Assembly: GCF_003265705.1 (NCBI RefSeq)
Contig: NW_020312968.1
Location: forward strand, 10,779,732-10,843,731
Length of the DNA stretch: 64,000 bases
From: Callorhinus ursinus
Lineage: Eukaryota; Chordata; Mammalia; Carnivora; Otariidae
Direction of reading: 5' to 3'
Under the pieces are notes generated by a model. That model was given only the letters and a program-made list of their open reading frames with translations, had not been told where the DNA came from and ran no database searches. The number at the start of each line of letters is the position of its first letter. The first letter of the stretch is position 1. Shown here piece after piece: positions 49,036-62,549 of this stretch. The position numbers were made by a program, and so were the translations under genes.

Positions 49036-50763
49036 CTAAGGCGAGAGCCATGCTGCTAACCCCTTGCTGTTGGTCATTGCCAGCCCCAGCTTCCAGCAAG
49101 CCAGCTCGCCTGCCCACATCAGTTCTCACCACGGCCTTGCTGTGGAATCTGTTGAGATTGTTTTTTCCATATGCCGTAATACTTTTAGTTTCGCCTCAGA
49201 TGGGCGAGCAAATTAACTTCCAAGAGAGATGGACCATCTCCACTCTAAACATAACTAGACGTGGCCTTCCAGTGCCTGAAAACCCTGTGGTGGAATCCCT
49301 TCATCCCAGGGCAAATACCCTTTTATGGAGTCGGTTCTTTAATCTTTCTAGTAGAGTGGGCCAACACTGACTCGATTTTTCTCTGGAATTAACTATGGAC
49401 AGAGATGCATTTTCAAACTAAAAATCCTAACTTGCCACCCACCCCAGCACTAAAACTGAAAACAATCTGCGAGAAACACTGCCCAGCCTCCAGAGACTTA
49501 ATCAATTCAGTGATAACAATGCGTGAAACTTGATTTTCAGATGGAAAGGAGGAGAATGGTTGTGGATGTTGGGAGGTGACCTCTCTGTGTTTTGGTGTAA
49601 CAAGTACATTTCCATTCACATCGGGCCCCCCTCAAGCCAATGCACATTCCCACCGGTGGGGTTACGGCTGCGTTCATTCTCTGGGAAGACATCAGAGTGT
49701 GGAGACAGAGATGCTGCCCTGGGGATCAGTCTTGGGTTCTAGTCTCTGCAACCAGTGAAATTTGGATTTTAGATACAAAGAAGAAAGATCTGACTGGCCC
49801 CAAGATAGTTCAGTATTTACCGACTGACTTGTTTAATGTCAAGATTCCCAGGGAGCCCCACTTTGGACAACTGCTGTATCCAACTGCACTGCTATGTTCT
49901 TCCTTCTTCCCTACCATCCCCTTGAGGCCTCAGGTGCCTCTAGATGAAATGGAGTGTGCGTGCATTCGTGGGGGCGGAGTTACTCTATGTATCTCATTGC
50001 CCAAATCCACTGACTCTGACACCCACTGTGTTCCCCACCCCACCCTCAATGAAAGGGATGCTTCGACTCACAATCCCCCTTTCATACAATGCCGCCATCC
50101 ATCCTCCAAGACAATGTGTGGTGCCCACTACTCCAAAGTCTTGTCAACTTGGTCTTTAATGTTGGCTTTCAAAGTTTTTTCACCACAATCCATGAAAAGA
50201 AATACACTTTACATTACAATCAGGTACTTTCCCAAATATCTCCTTTCCTCCCACAATTCTAGGTCATCAGCAGAATAGGGATGCCATCCAAGATCTGTTG
50301 GGTCAGTTGGATGACATCAAGACGGAGATGCTAAAACTTTAAACTCTTTAGACCAAGTAATATGGGACTTTGAGATAATTGTTCAGACAATTTAGGGAAA
50401 CAAACAACTGAAAAGGGCAGCCCCCAAATGATCCCTATTGATCTGTTTTTTTATCTGACAGAGGCGGGAGAGGCACAAGAAATAGTCTTTAGGTGTTCAA
50501 CATGGGGCTGATTTCTTTGTGGTAGAAGGAAGGACAAATACATATATGAAACCTTTAAAATATACCTATAAAACGATCCCATTGTCTAAGTGGCCTTGCT
50601 GTTGAATCCAGAGATTGAGGGTATGTAATTCACAGGTAATTTACCAGTTTTTAAGTAAGACTTTCAGCAAGTCCAAGGAAGTTGGATAAAGGGTGGTGTC
50701 ACAGAAAAAATGAAATTTTTGAGATTTTTTTTTTCCTCTTTGAGTATTGCATTAAGGATTTCT

Positions 50764-50936
50764 TTTTCTTTCTGTTTTTGGAAGGGGGGGAGGCAAACAG
50801 GGGCAGGGAGAGAGAGAGAATCCCAAGCAGGCTCCATGCCCAGAACGTAGTCTGACATAGGGCTCAGTCCCACGACCCTGAGATCGTGACGTGAGCCGAA
50901 ATCAAAAGCTCAACCAACTGAGCCACCAGGCGCCCC
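50764..50936 (-). mobile_element. Can-SINE, older type
   Basis: This diverged minus-strand copy carries the GAAATCAAAAGCTCAACC variant. The words AAGGATTTCTT and TAGGATTTCTT flank it. Confidence 0.85.
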
Positions 50937-51902
50937 TGAATTTAGGATTTCTTAGTTGATATTGAAGATCACATGTGACTATTGGATATTTAAAAAGTTT
51001 TAAGTGACTTGAAGGTTTTCCTTTTGACACTTAGTAAAAATATTTCCACACAGCCAAAATAGAATATAATTCTGCATAAATTGTTATTCACACGTGAAGT
51101 ATAGAAAGAAGTGTGTTTCCTTGTTTATGATACTAGTAATTTGAATTTGCTGTTTGTTTTTTAATGTCTCTTTAAAGTCAGCTGGAGAAAGAGATCATGA
51201 GCTGCTATTTTATATCTTTTCACTGCTCCCACATTTGGTAAATTAGTCAAATATGGCAAGTTAATGAGCCTGTAGAATTTACTTGAATTTGCTAATCCTT
51301 TAACCAAAAGGGCACTTTCGACCAAAAAAAAAAAAAAAAACAACACCCAAAAAAACAACAACAACGACAAAACAAAAACAGCAAAAACCTTTTATGGTGT
51401 CCATTTGTCATTTTTAAAATATTCAACCTAGTTTCATGGCAGAGAAATCTTTGTTTCAAAAATGTGGCAATCTTTGGGGAAATAAATATTTCCAGTGTAA
51501 GTCCTCTTGACAGTATTATCATTTACAAGTAAACCAAAATATTTCTGATTCCCTTCCGTTGTCTCTATATAAATTGTATTAAAACGTTCCTTTCTGATCT
51601 TCTCTAAATAAAAAAAAAATAAATGAAGTTGAGCAAACAAGCTGTACAGACTTTGTATTAAAACTTCAATGTCTTCAGAAAAGGAAGCTTGTGTTCGGAA
51701 TAGTGCAGTTTCTAGTAATGGGGATGGGGTGCCTCATTTGAGGTGTCTCTTCTGGGGAACGCCAACACTGGGGTGTTCTGTACATCCACACTCAGGCTCT
51801 ACCTTGGGCTTGTGCCCCTGGAGTCCCGGAGGGACTCATCAGTTGTTTGGTTATTTTTTCTTATACTCTCCTTGGTACATCTTTTTTTTTTTTAATTTTA
51901 AT

Positions 51903-52068
51903 TTTTTTTAAGATTTTATTTATTTATGAGCGAGAGAGAGAAGGGACAAGCAGACTTCACGCTGAGTACAGAGCCCAACGCTGGGCTCGATTCTCACGAA
52001 CCTGAGATCACCACCTGAGCCGAAATCAAGAGTCAGATGCTTAACTGACTGAGCCCCCCAGGTGCTCC
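51903..52068 (-). mobile_element. Can-SINE, older type
   Basis: This minus-strand copy has a shortened middle and a GAAATCAAGAGTCAGATGC variant. Its head is damaged (CCCCCCAGGTGCTCC). Confidence 0.85.
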
Positions 52069-53190
52069 GGTATGCACCTTTTAAAGAGAACATTAACATC
52101 GCCCTGTTCTTTGGTCTCCAGCATTGAACTTTCATCATATGGCCTGGCTCATTACCAGATTTATTTGGCCAATTTCACATTTCTTCCTTTCAAAGAAACA
52201 CCATTCACCTATGTAAAGAGCTCTCTCTTTCTCTCTCTCTTTTTTTCTTTTGTCTGATTCAGTTATCGGGGCCTGAGGAAACCTGGGGCAGAAGTGATGT
52301 TGCCTTTAGACCCCCTCCCCCTTCCTATTCCCTTTCCTCCTTGGCTCCACCCATTTCCAGAATGTTCTGGGATTCTCATCCAGACATGGTCTCCAAGGTT
52401 CTAACTGTACCTTTCTTCTCCCCCAACCACCTTCAAAATTGGCCGCCGGCAGATCCATCCGTCAACATGAATTGGTTTGGGCTGGTAAGGACTCAGTGTG
52501 TTATCACTCATAGAGTTCGCTGCATTTTTACTGAGATACTGTTACTAAATTGCAGGGTTGCTGTCCGAGGAAGCAGAACTAACACGGGAAAGTACGGACT
52601 TTCCACAAACATCATCACCTTAACAGATGGGCATGTGTGGCCTGATCTTGCTACCTCATTCTAGGTGCCGGAGTTAGGTGCGGGCAACACCGAATGCAGA
52701 CTTACGGGAGAAGGATTACAGAGAGCAGGGAGGAAGGAACTCAAGGCCCCATCTTCTCCTTTGTCTCTTGGTGCCTGGTTGTCTTTGTAACTGTGGTTTG
52801 TGCTGTAATCACTCCTACCTGAGAGCTCACAGGATGGGGTGAAGGCCCAGGCAAAGGACTGCTGGGAAGATGCCCAGGATCTTGGGCCAGTGCCAAGAAC
52901 AGCAAGCTTTCAAGGCCAGAGATAGCCCTATGGCACGACTTTTGGGGACAGAATTTCCTTCACCAGAGTATTCACATCATCCCAAGTTTGCCTTGGTGAA
53001 TTCTCCTCTCCAACTGGAGACTCTCTAAAGCAGCGCAAAGATAAGCCTAGACCCAACACTTAGCCTGCCTCTGACCACAGCCTGTTCCTTCCAAAGGTAA
53101 ATGAAAGAGAAAAGTCGGTGATGTTTTACATGTTGTCAGCTCCAGTCTGACAGCCGCAGTAAATTTTCCTTAAAAATGTGTAATGTATAG

Positions 53191-53390
53191 GGACACCTGG
53201 GTGGCTCCGTCGTTAAGCGTCTGCCTTCGGCTCAGATCGTGGTCCCAGGGTCCTGGGATTGAGCCCCGCATCGGGCTCCCTGCTCAGCGGGAAGCCTGCT
53301 TCTCCCTCTCCCACTCCCCCTGCTCGTGTTCCCTCTCTCGCTGTGTCTCTGTCTGTCAAATAAATAAATAAATCTTAAAAAAAGAATAAA
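53191..53390 (+). mobile_element. Can-SINE, young type
   Basis: This plus-strand copy is flanked by the exact duplication TGTGTAATGTATA. Confidence 0.94.
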
Positions 53391-55104
53391 ACTGTGTAAT
53401 GTATAACACTAAACCTTTCTTTTCTGTTCCTGGTTGGTTAGATTGTATCGCGTCTGCCATGCTAATTTTGGCCTTTCAGAGAACATGCTGTTACTTTTAA
53501 TTATAGCATCAAGACAGTTTGTAGCACCCTGAAAACTCTGTGAAGTTGCCGTTGGCCCAAAGTGCCTCTCCTTTATTTTAGATCCTGGGCTTTATAAGCA
53601 GGAACCACGTCTTGGGACCATCGGAACTTCTCAACAGGATTCCACACACTAAGGATCTTTTAAGTTGTCATATGTCCCGGACAGGCATTTACCACATCTT
53701 GAGGAGCATGTGGGGCTCAAGATGTGAGGGCAAGAGAGGGCTGAGCCGTTTATTATTAAACTGACAGGAAACGGCCCAGCTGCTTTTGGCTGGGCAAAAG
53801 AGGATAAATTAATTGCTTTATAGAAATTCCTTTCTGCATTCTTTAGGAAAAAATTTTCCATGTAAGCTAAGTGATCAAACTGAGCAGTTTGGGGCTCAAC
53901 AACTTTGACATTGTCCCTTGAAGGAATGAAACAATTAAAGCAACTGATTTCCTCTGAGAAAAGGCCATTTATAATAATCTATGTACTCTGCAGAAAAGAT
54001 TCACAGTAGACTCATCCCAAGACCCTAATACCAGAATATTATTGGGTTTTTCCTTGCTGGGATTCCCCCCACCTTTTTTTTTTTCCTTTAATGCTTCCCC
54101 ATGTTTTAGGCATCCGATGTGCTCGCCTAGAGCAGCTCCTGATCCTTTCCCCCTCATTCCCAAAGTTATCCCAGTACCACCGTTTGGGAATACACAACAT
54201 TTAAAGGGCCCAAAGGAGAACACCACCAATTAAGAGTAAAAAACTGAGGGCAGTTGGCTAGGAGAGTTGTCAGGACGGGTATAATTCCAGGGAGGGGTTT
54301 CATGAAGATGGAGAAGGTCAGCAGTGTCTGATGCAAGGAAAGGGCCAGTTGGAACGGGACAGGAGAGAAGTTGCTGGCTACCCAACGGAAGGTCATCCGT
54401 GGCTGCATCAAGCACAGCTTCTGCAGAGGGGTGAGGGTGGACGCCCGAGGACACTGGATTAGGCAGTGCAGGGGAGCAGAGAGGAAGTGGAGATTTGGTG
54501 GTCAGGGGAAGGGGAGAGAGGAGCTTGACGATGAAGGTTTTCCTTTCCGATGGGACTGAATTGAGCAGGTTTCTAGGAAGAAGGCAGGAGTCAGGGAATG
54601 GAGGGTGTTGGCCAAGACAGGATATGATGTGTTTCAGGTGGAAAGAGCTGGAATAAAAACTTGGATGGAATCCCTGTTCTGGGTGCCTTTTTTGCCTCCC
54701 CCATGCCACAGCCCGGACAAATATTTGGTGCATGAACAGATTTTGGACTTCGAAGGGCTTCACTTTTATTGTGCTTGAGGTTTGTTCCTTGGTGAAACAT
54801 AAAGAGACAAAGTTGTACATACAGAAAGGAAATGATATTTGATGAAAATTCACCCTTCAGTAATTGCTCTAAAATCTTTTGCCCGTTGCTCATGTGGGTA
54901 TTTGAATGACATTTGGAATACAGTCCAAGACTACTTACCCCTGGAAGGATTCATGGTATTGGAGCTGAGTTCAAAGTCTCAAAAACAAGCCCAGACCTGT
55001 TTCTTTCAGTAGTCAGGGTAAAGTTTAATATCCTTCTTCGGAAAGCTTTTGCACATTAAGCTTGCCACCGCTAAGCTGCTGGAAAGGGAAAATGCCAGAA
55101 GTTT

Positions 55105-55258
55105 AACTCCTATAGCAACTCTCTTATGCAAGTTACGTAACCTTTCTTAGTTTGTAAAGCAGAGGTAATAATACCTACCTCATGGGGTTGTTGTGAGGAT
55201 TAAATGGGCCAATTAACATAGTCCCTGTCAGACAGTAAGCACGTATTAAGTGTGAGCT
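55105..55258 (+). repeat. MIR element
   Basis: The MIR 3' half includes 'aataatacctacctcatggg', then 'gttgttgtgaggattaaatg' and 'agtaagcacgtattaagtg'. Confidence 0.8.
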
Positions 55259-55944
55259 TACGTGCTTAATTGTAGTAATAGTAGTTATAGCAGTGGGCTT
55301 TTCCAGGTCATAAGGATTATAGACACTGTCAGGTTGCCTCTGTTAATAGTGGATTATTTTAAGGATGCCCCACAAGGTAAGGAGAACAGGAGCCTACTTA
55401 GTTAGCACATTGGGTCTGTAGATCCAAGGGCAATTCTATTTTTTTTCCCTCTCTCCCTTGCCAACATTTACAAATGGCATATTTCACATGAAAATCCAAA
55501 TTTCTGGCAGCACTGGGCATGTACTGTAGCATGGCAATGATACTCTGTCTAGAGTGCAACAGGCCCTCGGATCTGCACGCGGGTCTGGGGTCTCAGCTTT
55601 GCCGAGGTTAGCGCCAACCCCTGCTGTGAGTAGACGTGCGCCTGGGGCCTCCATGTAAGGCTGTGCAGGTTGCTCACTGTACAAGGCACCCAGCTATGGG
55701 GCCAAATCAGGGCTGAATTCCTATAATCTGCAAAGGGCAATTCTTATAGCCTGACAGATTTGGGTCTCAGGGTCTCCTTTTCTTCTTTTCTCTATTGCTC
55801 CCCCTTCCTCATCTACTAGCCCTGCTGACATCTTTCCATTTCAGGTTTCTTCTCACTTACAGCTTCTACTGCTTTACGACTTCTGTTTTACTGCCTCCAT
55901 CTGTGTGTTTCCACACCTCTGCCCACTCCACCATGCTTGACAGG

Positions 55945-56015
55945 ATCGACTGATTTGCCTAAGATCATACAATCAATAGGTGATGAAGACAGATTTGAAC
56001 CAAGCTTACCCCTTG
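55945..56015 (+). repeat. MIR fragment
   Basis: A short MIR piece reads 'ttgcctaagatcatacaatc' and 'gaagacagatttgaacc'. Confidence 0.5.
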
Positions 56016-57367
56016 TTGGAAAATGATTACTGAGTAAGTTAGCATGAGGACACTGAAGATAATTTATTAGGTTTGCTTATTTAAAAAAATCCTGTATAGA
56101 TTTCCTTGCTTAAATGAGGACAGGCTTTATTGTTAATTTTTACGGATAGCCCACATGCATTTAAACTAACTTGTTACTTCCTTGTCTGGGGAAAACTCAG
56201 AAAGGGGCCAAGTTGAGCCCAGGCTGTCCAAAGGCACAAAGTACTGTATTCTGTCCTTGAGACAAGGGTTTGATTCAAAAGTGTATTTGTCTGAGACTAG
56301 CTGTGAAAACCTGATTTTACCTTCTTTACTGTCCATCTCTCCTGGAAAAGGACTTGACCCCCATTCCCTCCATTGCTTTTTGGGACTCATTATCTTCCTC
56401 AACCCCCTGGGCCCCCGTGGGACGGTCTGGGCTTCATTTCCTCAGTGTTCCTGTATGCGGTTGGCAGAAGCAGGGTAAACTGAATTGTGACCTATACCAT
56501 GGCCGATTTCGTTTCTATGTTACTCTCTCAAGTGACTAATCATTCAACCCACTGAAACACTTCCTTTATGCTTTAGAGTGGTGGGAATTACAAGCATAGG
56601 TCAGAGATTCGTGCCACCTTTAAATTGTAACACACAGATTTCTGCTTCCTTGATGATCGCGCTTACTTGATGCAACTTTCTGTAGGAACAGAGACAGCAG
56701 TGGACTTTCTTGGGCGTTAAGAGAACCAAGTTCTCATCTCATCTTTGCTTGTTAGTTTTAGGCAGTGGATCAACCTCACTTGAGTGTCTTCTGACTTGTC
56801 TTGCTCACCTCCTAGGCAGTGAGGCTATGGGCAGGGAAGGTGGGCTTCGTAAGGTTCTAAAATTATGCAGAAACGAGATGCTAGCAAAGCTGGAGACGTG
56901 TTCCCTGCCTTCTTGTGGGGAAGACCTTGTGCTTGACCCAACGGGATGGTGCAGGAAGAGCTGGTCGTGTGTCGGCTTTGCGCGCCCAACGTGCAATAGC
57001 TTCATTTCAGAGACTGGTTTGAGGTTTCTTGTTCCTAAAATCTCATTCGTGTTAATTACCGCGTATTAACTTCACCTTAGTGTGTTTAGCGCACAGTCCC
57101 CTGGTTCAGAGGCATTTGAACACCCTCAGGGATCATAATGCCACACTCTGGCATTGAGAAAAGAGGGTGAGGCCAACATTTTGAATTGCGTTCAAATGCA
57201 ACTTTGTATAAAACAAGAAGTATTCAAGAACCGGAGGAAGTTAAAGCTCTATGTTATTCCCTTGTTAACGGTGAGAAGTAAAGCTATTTTCCTTGTGTGT
57301 TTAATATTTGGGAACTGCATAGGAGATTAGTTTAATAGGAACCACAATATCAACAGTAAGATACATT

Positions 57368-57581
57368 CTTTTTTTTTTNNNNNNNNNNNNNNNNNNNNNN
57401 NNNNNNNNNNNNNNNNNNNNNNNNNNNNNNNNNNNNNNNNNNNNNNNNNNNNNNNNNNNNNNNNNNNNNNNNNNNNNNGGGCCCCCCCCCCCCCCGCAAT
57501 GTGGGGCTCCATCCCAGGACCCTGGGATCATAACCTGAGCCAAAGGCAGACGCTTAACTATCCGAGCCACCCAGGCGCCCC
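57368..57581 (-). mobile_element. Can-SINE broken by an assembly gap
   Basis: The poly-T end (57368-57378) and the tRNA-related half (57496-57581, ending CCACCCAGGCGCCCC) of a minus-strand copy flank the N run. A poly-C block not expected in a Can-SINE sits against the gap. Confidence 0.85.
57379..57478. other. assembly gap, 100 N
   Basis: Exactly 100 N bases, the conventional size for a gap of unknown length. The two frames that appear to span it are artefacts. Confidence 0.99.
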
Positions 57582-57873
57582 CATTCACAATAAATTATTA
57601 TTCTCATTGCACATAAGGGAAAACACTGCATAAGAAACCTCTTCCCCCCCCCCCAAAATTGGGTGAGCTGTTGTTTTAAGCCAGTATTCTCGACTTAAGA
57701 CTTAATAGCATTTTGGTCCATAACTCATGCTTCACAATTTCACCAAAGCAAATGCCATAATATCCACCATCTTGAATAACTCTTTAGTGCACAGAGTGTA
57801 TTCTAATTTATTAGGAAGGGATTTAAGGGGTTTTTACTTCTGCATATTTTCACAGTAACATGACAAACACTTT

Positions 57874-58064
57874 ATTTTTATTTATTTTTTGAGAGAGAGA
57901 GCATAGGCAGGGGGTGAGGGCAGAGGGGGAGAGAGAGAATCTTAAGCAGACTCTATGCTCAGCATGGAGCCCCATGCGGGGCTCGATCCCAGGACCCTGA
58001 GAGCATGACCTGAGCCCAAATCAAGAGTCGGTGGCTTAGCCGACTGAGCCACCCAGGTGCCCCC
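57874..58064 (-). mobile_element. Can-SINE, older type
   Basis: This minus-strand copy is flanked by ACATGACAAACACTTTA and ACATGACGAACACTTTA, one mismatch apart. Confidence 0.92.
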
Positions 58065-58424
58065 ACATGACGAACACTTTAGTAAGGGAGGAGCAAAGGA
58101 ACTTATTTTTATAACTGGATAGAAATGTCATTAAGGATATACAGCATCAGGATTTTTATGGCATGTAGTGGATGGAAAACAAGAATGAGGCTCTTTCTGA
58201 GGCCAGCAGGGAAGACTATTTACAGAAAAGATAAAGGACACGGGGGCTTCCTGACAAATGTTGGCAGAAGACTGGGCATGGCTTCCCGACCAGGATGAGT
58301 GCTACGGCTGAGCGAGTGTGAATGTGCCCATCCAGCCCAGGGAGACACCTGGGAGAGGAGACAGGGGCTCCTTAGGTCAGACACTTTGCATCAGAACTGG
58401 CTCCAGTCACGCAGGTCTTCTCTG

Positions 58425-58525
58425 CTTCCGTTCCCTTTTCTGGAAGATGGGGATATTACTTATCCTGTGGGAGAGCTGTGTGAGGGCTAGTGTGGCTTTA
58501 CAGAATGTGTATAATACTCAGACCT
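58425..58525 (+). repeat. MIR fragment
   Basis: MIR-like wording reads 'ttctggaagatggggatatt' and 'gctgtgtgagggctagtg'. Confidence 0.5.
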
Positions 58526-58811
58526 TATAAAGACATACGTTTCAGAAGCCTCGGGGAGAGTTCCTTTGCTCTGTGAGTAGCTAAATATGTTAGTTGAGGT
58601 GGGGTCTGGTCACATTTTCTTTTTGAACAATTTTCCCTCATTTTGGCCATCTCCTCCCGCCTATGAAGACACCAAAAGATTGTCTTACCTCAGATGCCTA
58701 CAGTCATGAAACAGTAGGACCATGAGTGGAAAGATCACTGGATAGTGTAATGCTTGGTTTAGAATAAGGAAGCTTGTTACAAAATACGGACACTCAGGCC
58801 GCAGTGCACAT

Positions 58812-58912
58812 TTGCATATAAGCTTCTCTTAAGGGCAGGGACCGCTGTCTGCTTTCCTCACTGTGGCACCTTGAAAAGGTGGGTGCTCAATAATTGTTTG
58901 TTGAAAGAAGAA
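58812..58912 (+). repeat. L2 3' end
   Basis: The typical L2 terminus reads 'taagggcagggaccgctgtc' and 'gtgctcaataattgtttgtt'. Confidence 0.75.
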
Positions 58913-59178
58913 ATCAAGGTCAGACTTCTGGGCTTAATGTCTCCTCTTTCCTTCCTGTTTTTCCTAAGAGATTCTCTTCATTCTACAACTTTCCTAATTT
59001 GCGCTCTCTCTCCAAAACATCACCCCTTGGAGACTCCAGTCCTCCCCCTTCCCCACTCAAGAGCTCTTTCCTAAAGTTAACAAGAGTTAGCCATTAATAG
59101 CTTCATAACTTAGGAAGAATGCAGTTTCTCTGGTGTAAGGAGCATGGTTCCTACCCTCCAATCTAAAATAAATGTTGA

Positions 59179-59300
59179 GGGGCACCCGGGTGGCTCAGTC
59201 AGTTAAGCGTCTGACTCTTGGTTTCGCCCAGGTCACAATCTCAGGGTCATGGGATCAAGCCCCGCGTTGAGCAACGTGCTCAGTGCAGAGTCTGCTTGAG

Positions 59301-59337
<37 letters not shown>

Positions 59338-59423
59338 TCCTCCACCCCGTACGTGCTCTCTGTCTCTCTCCCTCTCTCAAATAAATAAATAAATAAAATC
59401 TTTAAAAATATATAAAATTAAAT
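59179..59423 (+). mobile_element. Can-SINE with expanded CT tract
   Basis: This older-subfamily plus-strand copy (GACTCTTGGTTTCGCCCAGG) contains an uninterrupted CT dinucleotide run of about 34 bases near 59301-59334. Confidence 0.9.
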
Positions 59424-59709
59424 AAATTTTGAGAAAAAAATAGAGATGGTTTGGGGTTGGAGATTTTGGTAATTTTGGGGTGCATTTGTTTGTATAAAGT
59501 GGCACATTTTGGCTAAATCTGAGGAGGAAATATAAATGTTGGTAAATGAATGTCTGTTAGGATCTTGGTTTTCAAATTAACTGGGTGGGCGGGGTTAGTT
59601 AGGCTAAGGGAGGTGGTCAGATGGCCAAGTCCAAAGTCTGAGGGTGGGTGAGTGGAAGGCAAGGGCAGCCTGGCAGGCGGACCTGGAGTTTGTCGGCTCA
59701 CAACAGAAC

Positions 59710-59888
59710 AAGGGGTTCTCAGGCTTGAGAGTGCATCAGAATCACTTGGAGGGCTTGTTAAAACACAGATGGTTGCCCCCCACCCCAGAGTTTAGGATTC
59801 AGTAAGTCTGGGGTGGGGCCCAAGCATTTGCTTTTCTAACAAATTACCAGGGGATGTTGATGTCGCTGGTCTGAGAAGAGCTGCAATA
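59710..59888 (+). mobile_element. MER5A-like hAT transposon
   Basis: This is a well-preserved MER5A pattern: 'gcatcagaatcacttggagg', 'gcttgttaaaacacagatgg' and 'gattcagtaagtctggggtg'. Confidence 0.85.
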
Positions 59889-60784
59889 TAGGAAGAGTAT
59901 GAAGGTACAGCCAATCTTCCTAGCCTCCGCTTAGTATGTTTGTCGACCACAAGCTGAGGCTGGGTTCAAGAGCAAACAAAAACTTTCTCAGTCACCCCAG
60001 TAAATTCCACAATTTAAGGAAGGAAACCGACAAGAAAGGAGGGGTTAAAATCGTCCCATTTCACCTTATTGTAAAAGGCATTTTTGTACTTCACAGCTGC
60101 AAGCACTTTGGTTTTAGAGGCCACAAGCCTCTTGGGGTCTTACTGAAGGCACTTCACTGAGACACAGACACACTGTTAATTCACTGCCTTGGCCAGCATA
60201 TCTGAAAACAGCCCCATTATATGGTCTTGGAGGAAGAAAAGAAGCATGTGGTCTTTTAATGGCCAAGGAGCTGGCCAAGCCCAGGACAAATAATTTAGAT
60301 AAATCGCAACTCAGAACGGAGAAATGAGGTGCTTTTAATGAATGGCGCCCAACAGTGTTTGTTGAGTTTAATGGAATCCAGGTGGATCGAGAGGTGGATA
60401 CAAGGGCTCAAAGTATGTGAGAACACAGTTTTATTTAGAAATTCCAGGAGACGAAGAAACAAAATAATACAAGAGCCCTCAAGAGACTCTTAAGATGTTC
60501 AGGCTCGTTCCCATGTCTCAGCAGAAGAATTTATGTTATTTAGAAAGCTGACAACGTTGTAGGTTAAAAATGTGTATGTGTGCGCGTATACAATTTCTGT
60601 CACAAAATTAGGGCAACCACTGCACAAGCCATATGGAAAAAGAAAAGAGAATTAAAAAAACTATTGTTGTCTCTCTAACATATCTGTGAATAGCGTCTCC
60701 TGCTAGTGGTTTTGCTTCTATGTATTTTTAAATTGTGTATTTAGATTTAAATGCATTTTTTTTAAAAAAAGCTTATACAATCAT

Positions 60785-60993
60785 AGTGACTAAGAGCCTG
60801 GTCGCTAGAGTCAGAGAGCGTTGGTTTCAAATCCTGACTCCAGACATTTCCTGTCCTGTGTTTTGTACTTGTTGAATGGGGGAAGACAAACTCCGTTCAT
60901 AGTGTTGCTGTGGGAATTCAGTGGAATGGTCCACATCCAGTGCTCAGCACAGAACCAGGCCTAGCGCAAGCACTTGATACATATTGGTATTAT
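60785..60993 (+). repeat. MIR element
   Basis: The MIR pattern includes 'gagcctggtcgctagagtca', 'ggtttcaaatcctgactcca' and 'cagtgctcagcacagaacc'. Confidence 0.75.
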
Positions 60994-61859
60994 TTTCCGT
61001 TTTCACTAAGAAGCTGTGTCAACCTTCCACAATCCTAATAATCGGGAACATTATCGACATCGAGAAACATGCCTATTTTTAATTCATGAGTCTGGTAAGA
61101 TTTCATTCCGCAAATTCTTCCGTGGTTCAGACACTGCTTGGAAGAAGATCTTCTTTGACCAGCTTGTTGAGAGCCCTTATTACTTGGGTTTTCCTCAGAA
61201 ATTAGACTCATCAAAGAGCAGTCTAAGTCGAAATATACCAATGACCGCTGGGCTTGGAGAGTTTGGTTTCTTTGCTCTTTAGTAAGGCTGGGTGGCTTTC
61301 CTCCAAGACCGCAGACTCTGACTGCACCATTGAGGGCATCGCTTACAGCCATGTAGACAATGGGTTGCTAGGGAGACAGGTGAGAAACTGTGGGCGGAGA
61401 GATGTAGATCTCTTACCCCTGTTGGAAAAGCAACCCTACACTCAAGCTTAGCCAAATCTACATCTGCAACCTGGACTTCTCATTTCTGCCCCAGACCTGC
61501 TTATCCCATTGCCAACTTGACCTTCACTTGGAGTCCTCTTGGGACTGCAAACCCAAAATGTCTGAACCAAATCTTCAGGCTGACAGGAAGTCATCACACT
61601 GTGCTGAGTTTTACCGTTGCCCTGTAAAAGAAGGGATTAATTCTGTTAGATTACAGCTTCCTGCCCACAAAGGGAAGAAAAGAGCTCCTCAATGAAGACC
61701 TTGGTTTTGTTTATCAGATAAACAGATCTTGACTCTACAGGATAGTTATAGGTACAATAAGCAGAATGGCCAGTTTGTTCATTAACTCCTTAAATTTGAT
61801 GCAACCATGTTGTACATTCTCTTATATTTCTAATGTGTTAGCTGATAAAATACTATGAA

Positions 61860-62545
61860 GAACAAATACACAAATCCTTTGGCCCAGCAATTCCACTTCT
61901 AGGACTTTATTCCACAGATGTATTTGTAAATGTGTGAATTAGCCTATGTGCGATTTACTGAACATTATTAGTGCTGGCAAAAAGCTGGAAACAACATGGA
62001 ATATAAATTGGTGCAGCCACTCTGGAAAACAGCGTGGAGATTCCTCAGAAAAACTTACAAAGGTTTGCCATTTGCGATAACATGGATGGACCTTGAGGGC
62101 ATTATACTTAGTGAAGTAAGTCAGAGAAAGACAAATACTATAGAATCTCACTTATATGTAGAATCTAAAACAGAACAAAAAACTGAGCTCATAGATGTGG
62201 AGAATAGATTGGTGGTTGCCAGAGGTACTAGGTGGGGATGGGCAAAATGGGTGAAGGGGGTCAATTGGTGTAAACTTCCAGTTATAAAATAAATAAGTCA
62301 CAGGGATATAATGTATAACATGGTGAGTATAGTTAATAATACTGTGTTACATAATTGAAAGTTGCTGAGAGAGTAGATCTTAAAAGTTCTTGTCATACAA
62401 AAATCCATAACTATGTATGGTGGCGGGTATTAACTAGGCTTATTGTGTGATCATTTTGCAATATTTATAAATATCAAATCATTATGTTTTATACCTGAAA
62501 CTAATATAATTTTATATGTCAATTATACCTCAATAAAAAATTGGA
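61860..62545 (+). mobile_element. L1MA-type 3' end
   Basis: The plus-strand L1 3' region includes 'cagcaattccacttctagga', 'gataacatggatggaccttg', 'tagaatctcacttatatgta' and a final 'tatacctcaataaaaaattg'. Confidence 0.85.
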
Positions 62546-62549
62546 AATA

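Noticed and set aside
49640..50278. 212-codon plus-strand frame in DOCK8 intron 1
   Set aside because: No recognisable domain, ordinary intronic composition, no splice or promoter context, and overlapping frames of similar quality.
54230..54853. 207-codon minus-strand frame in DOCK8 intron 1
   Set aside because: The purine-rich plus strand lowers stop frequency on the opposite strand. No family resemblance or gene structure was seen.
57301..57588. Frames crossing the N run
   Set aside because: They are artefacts of translating unknown bases in an assembly gap.
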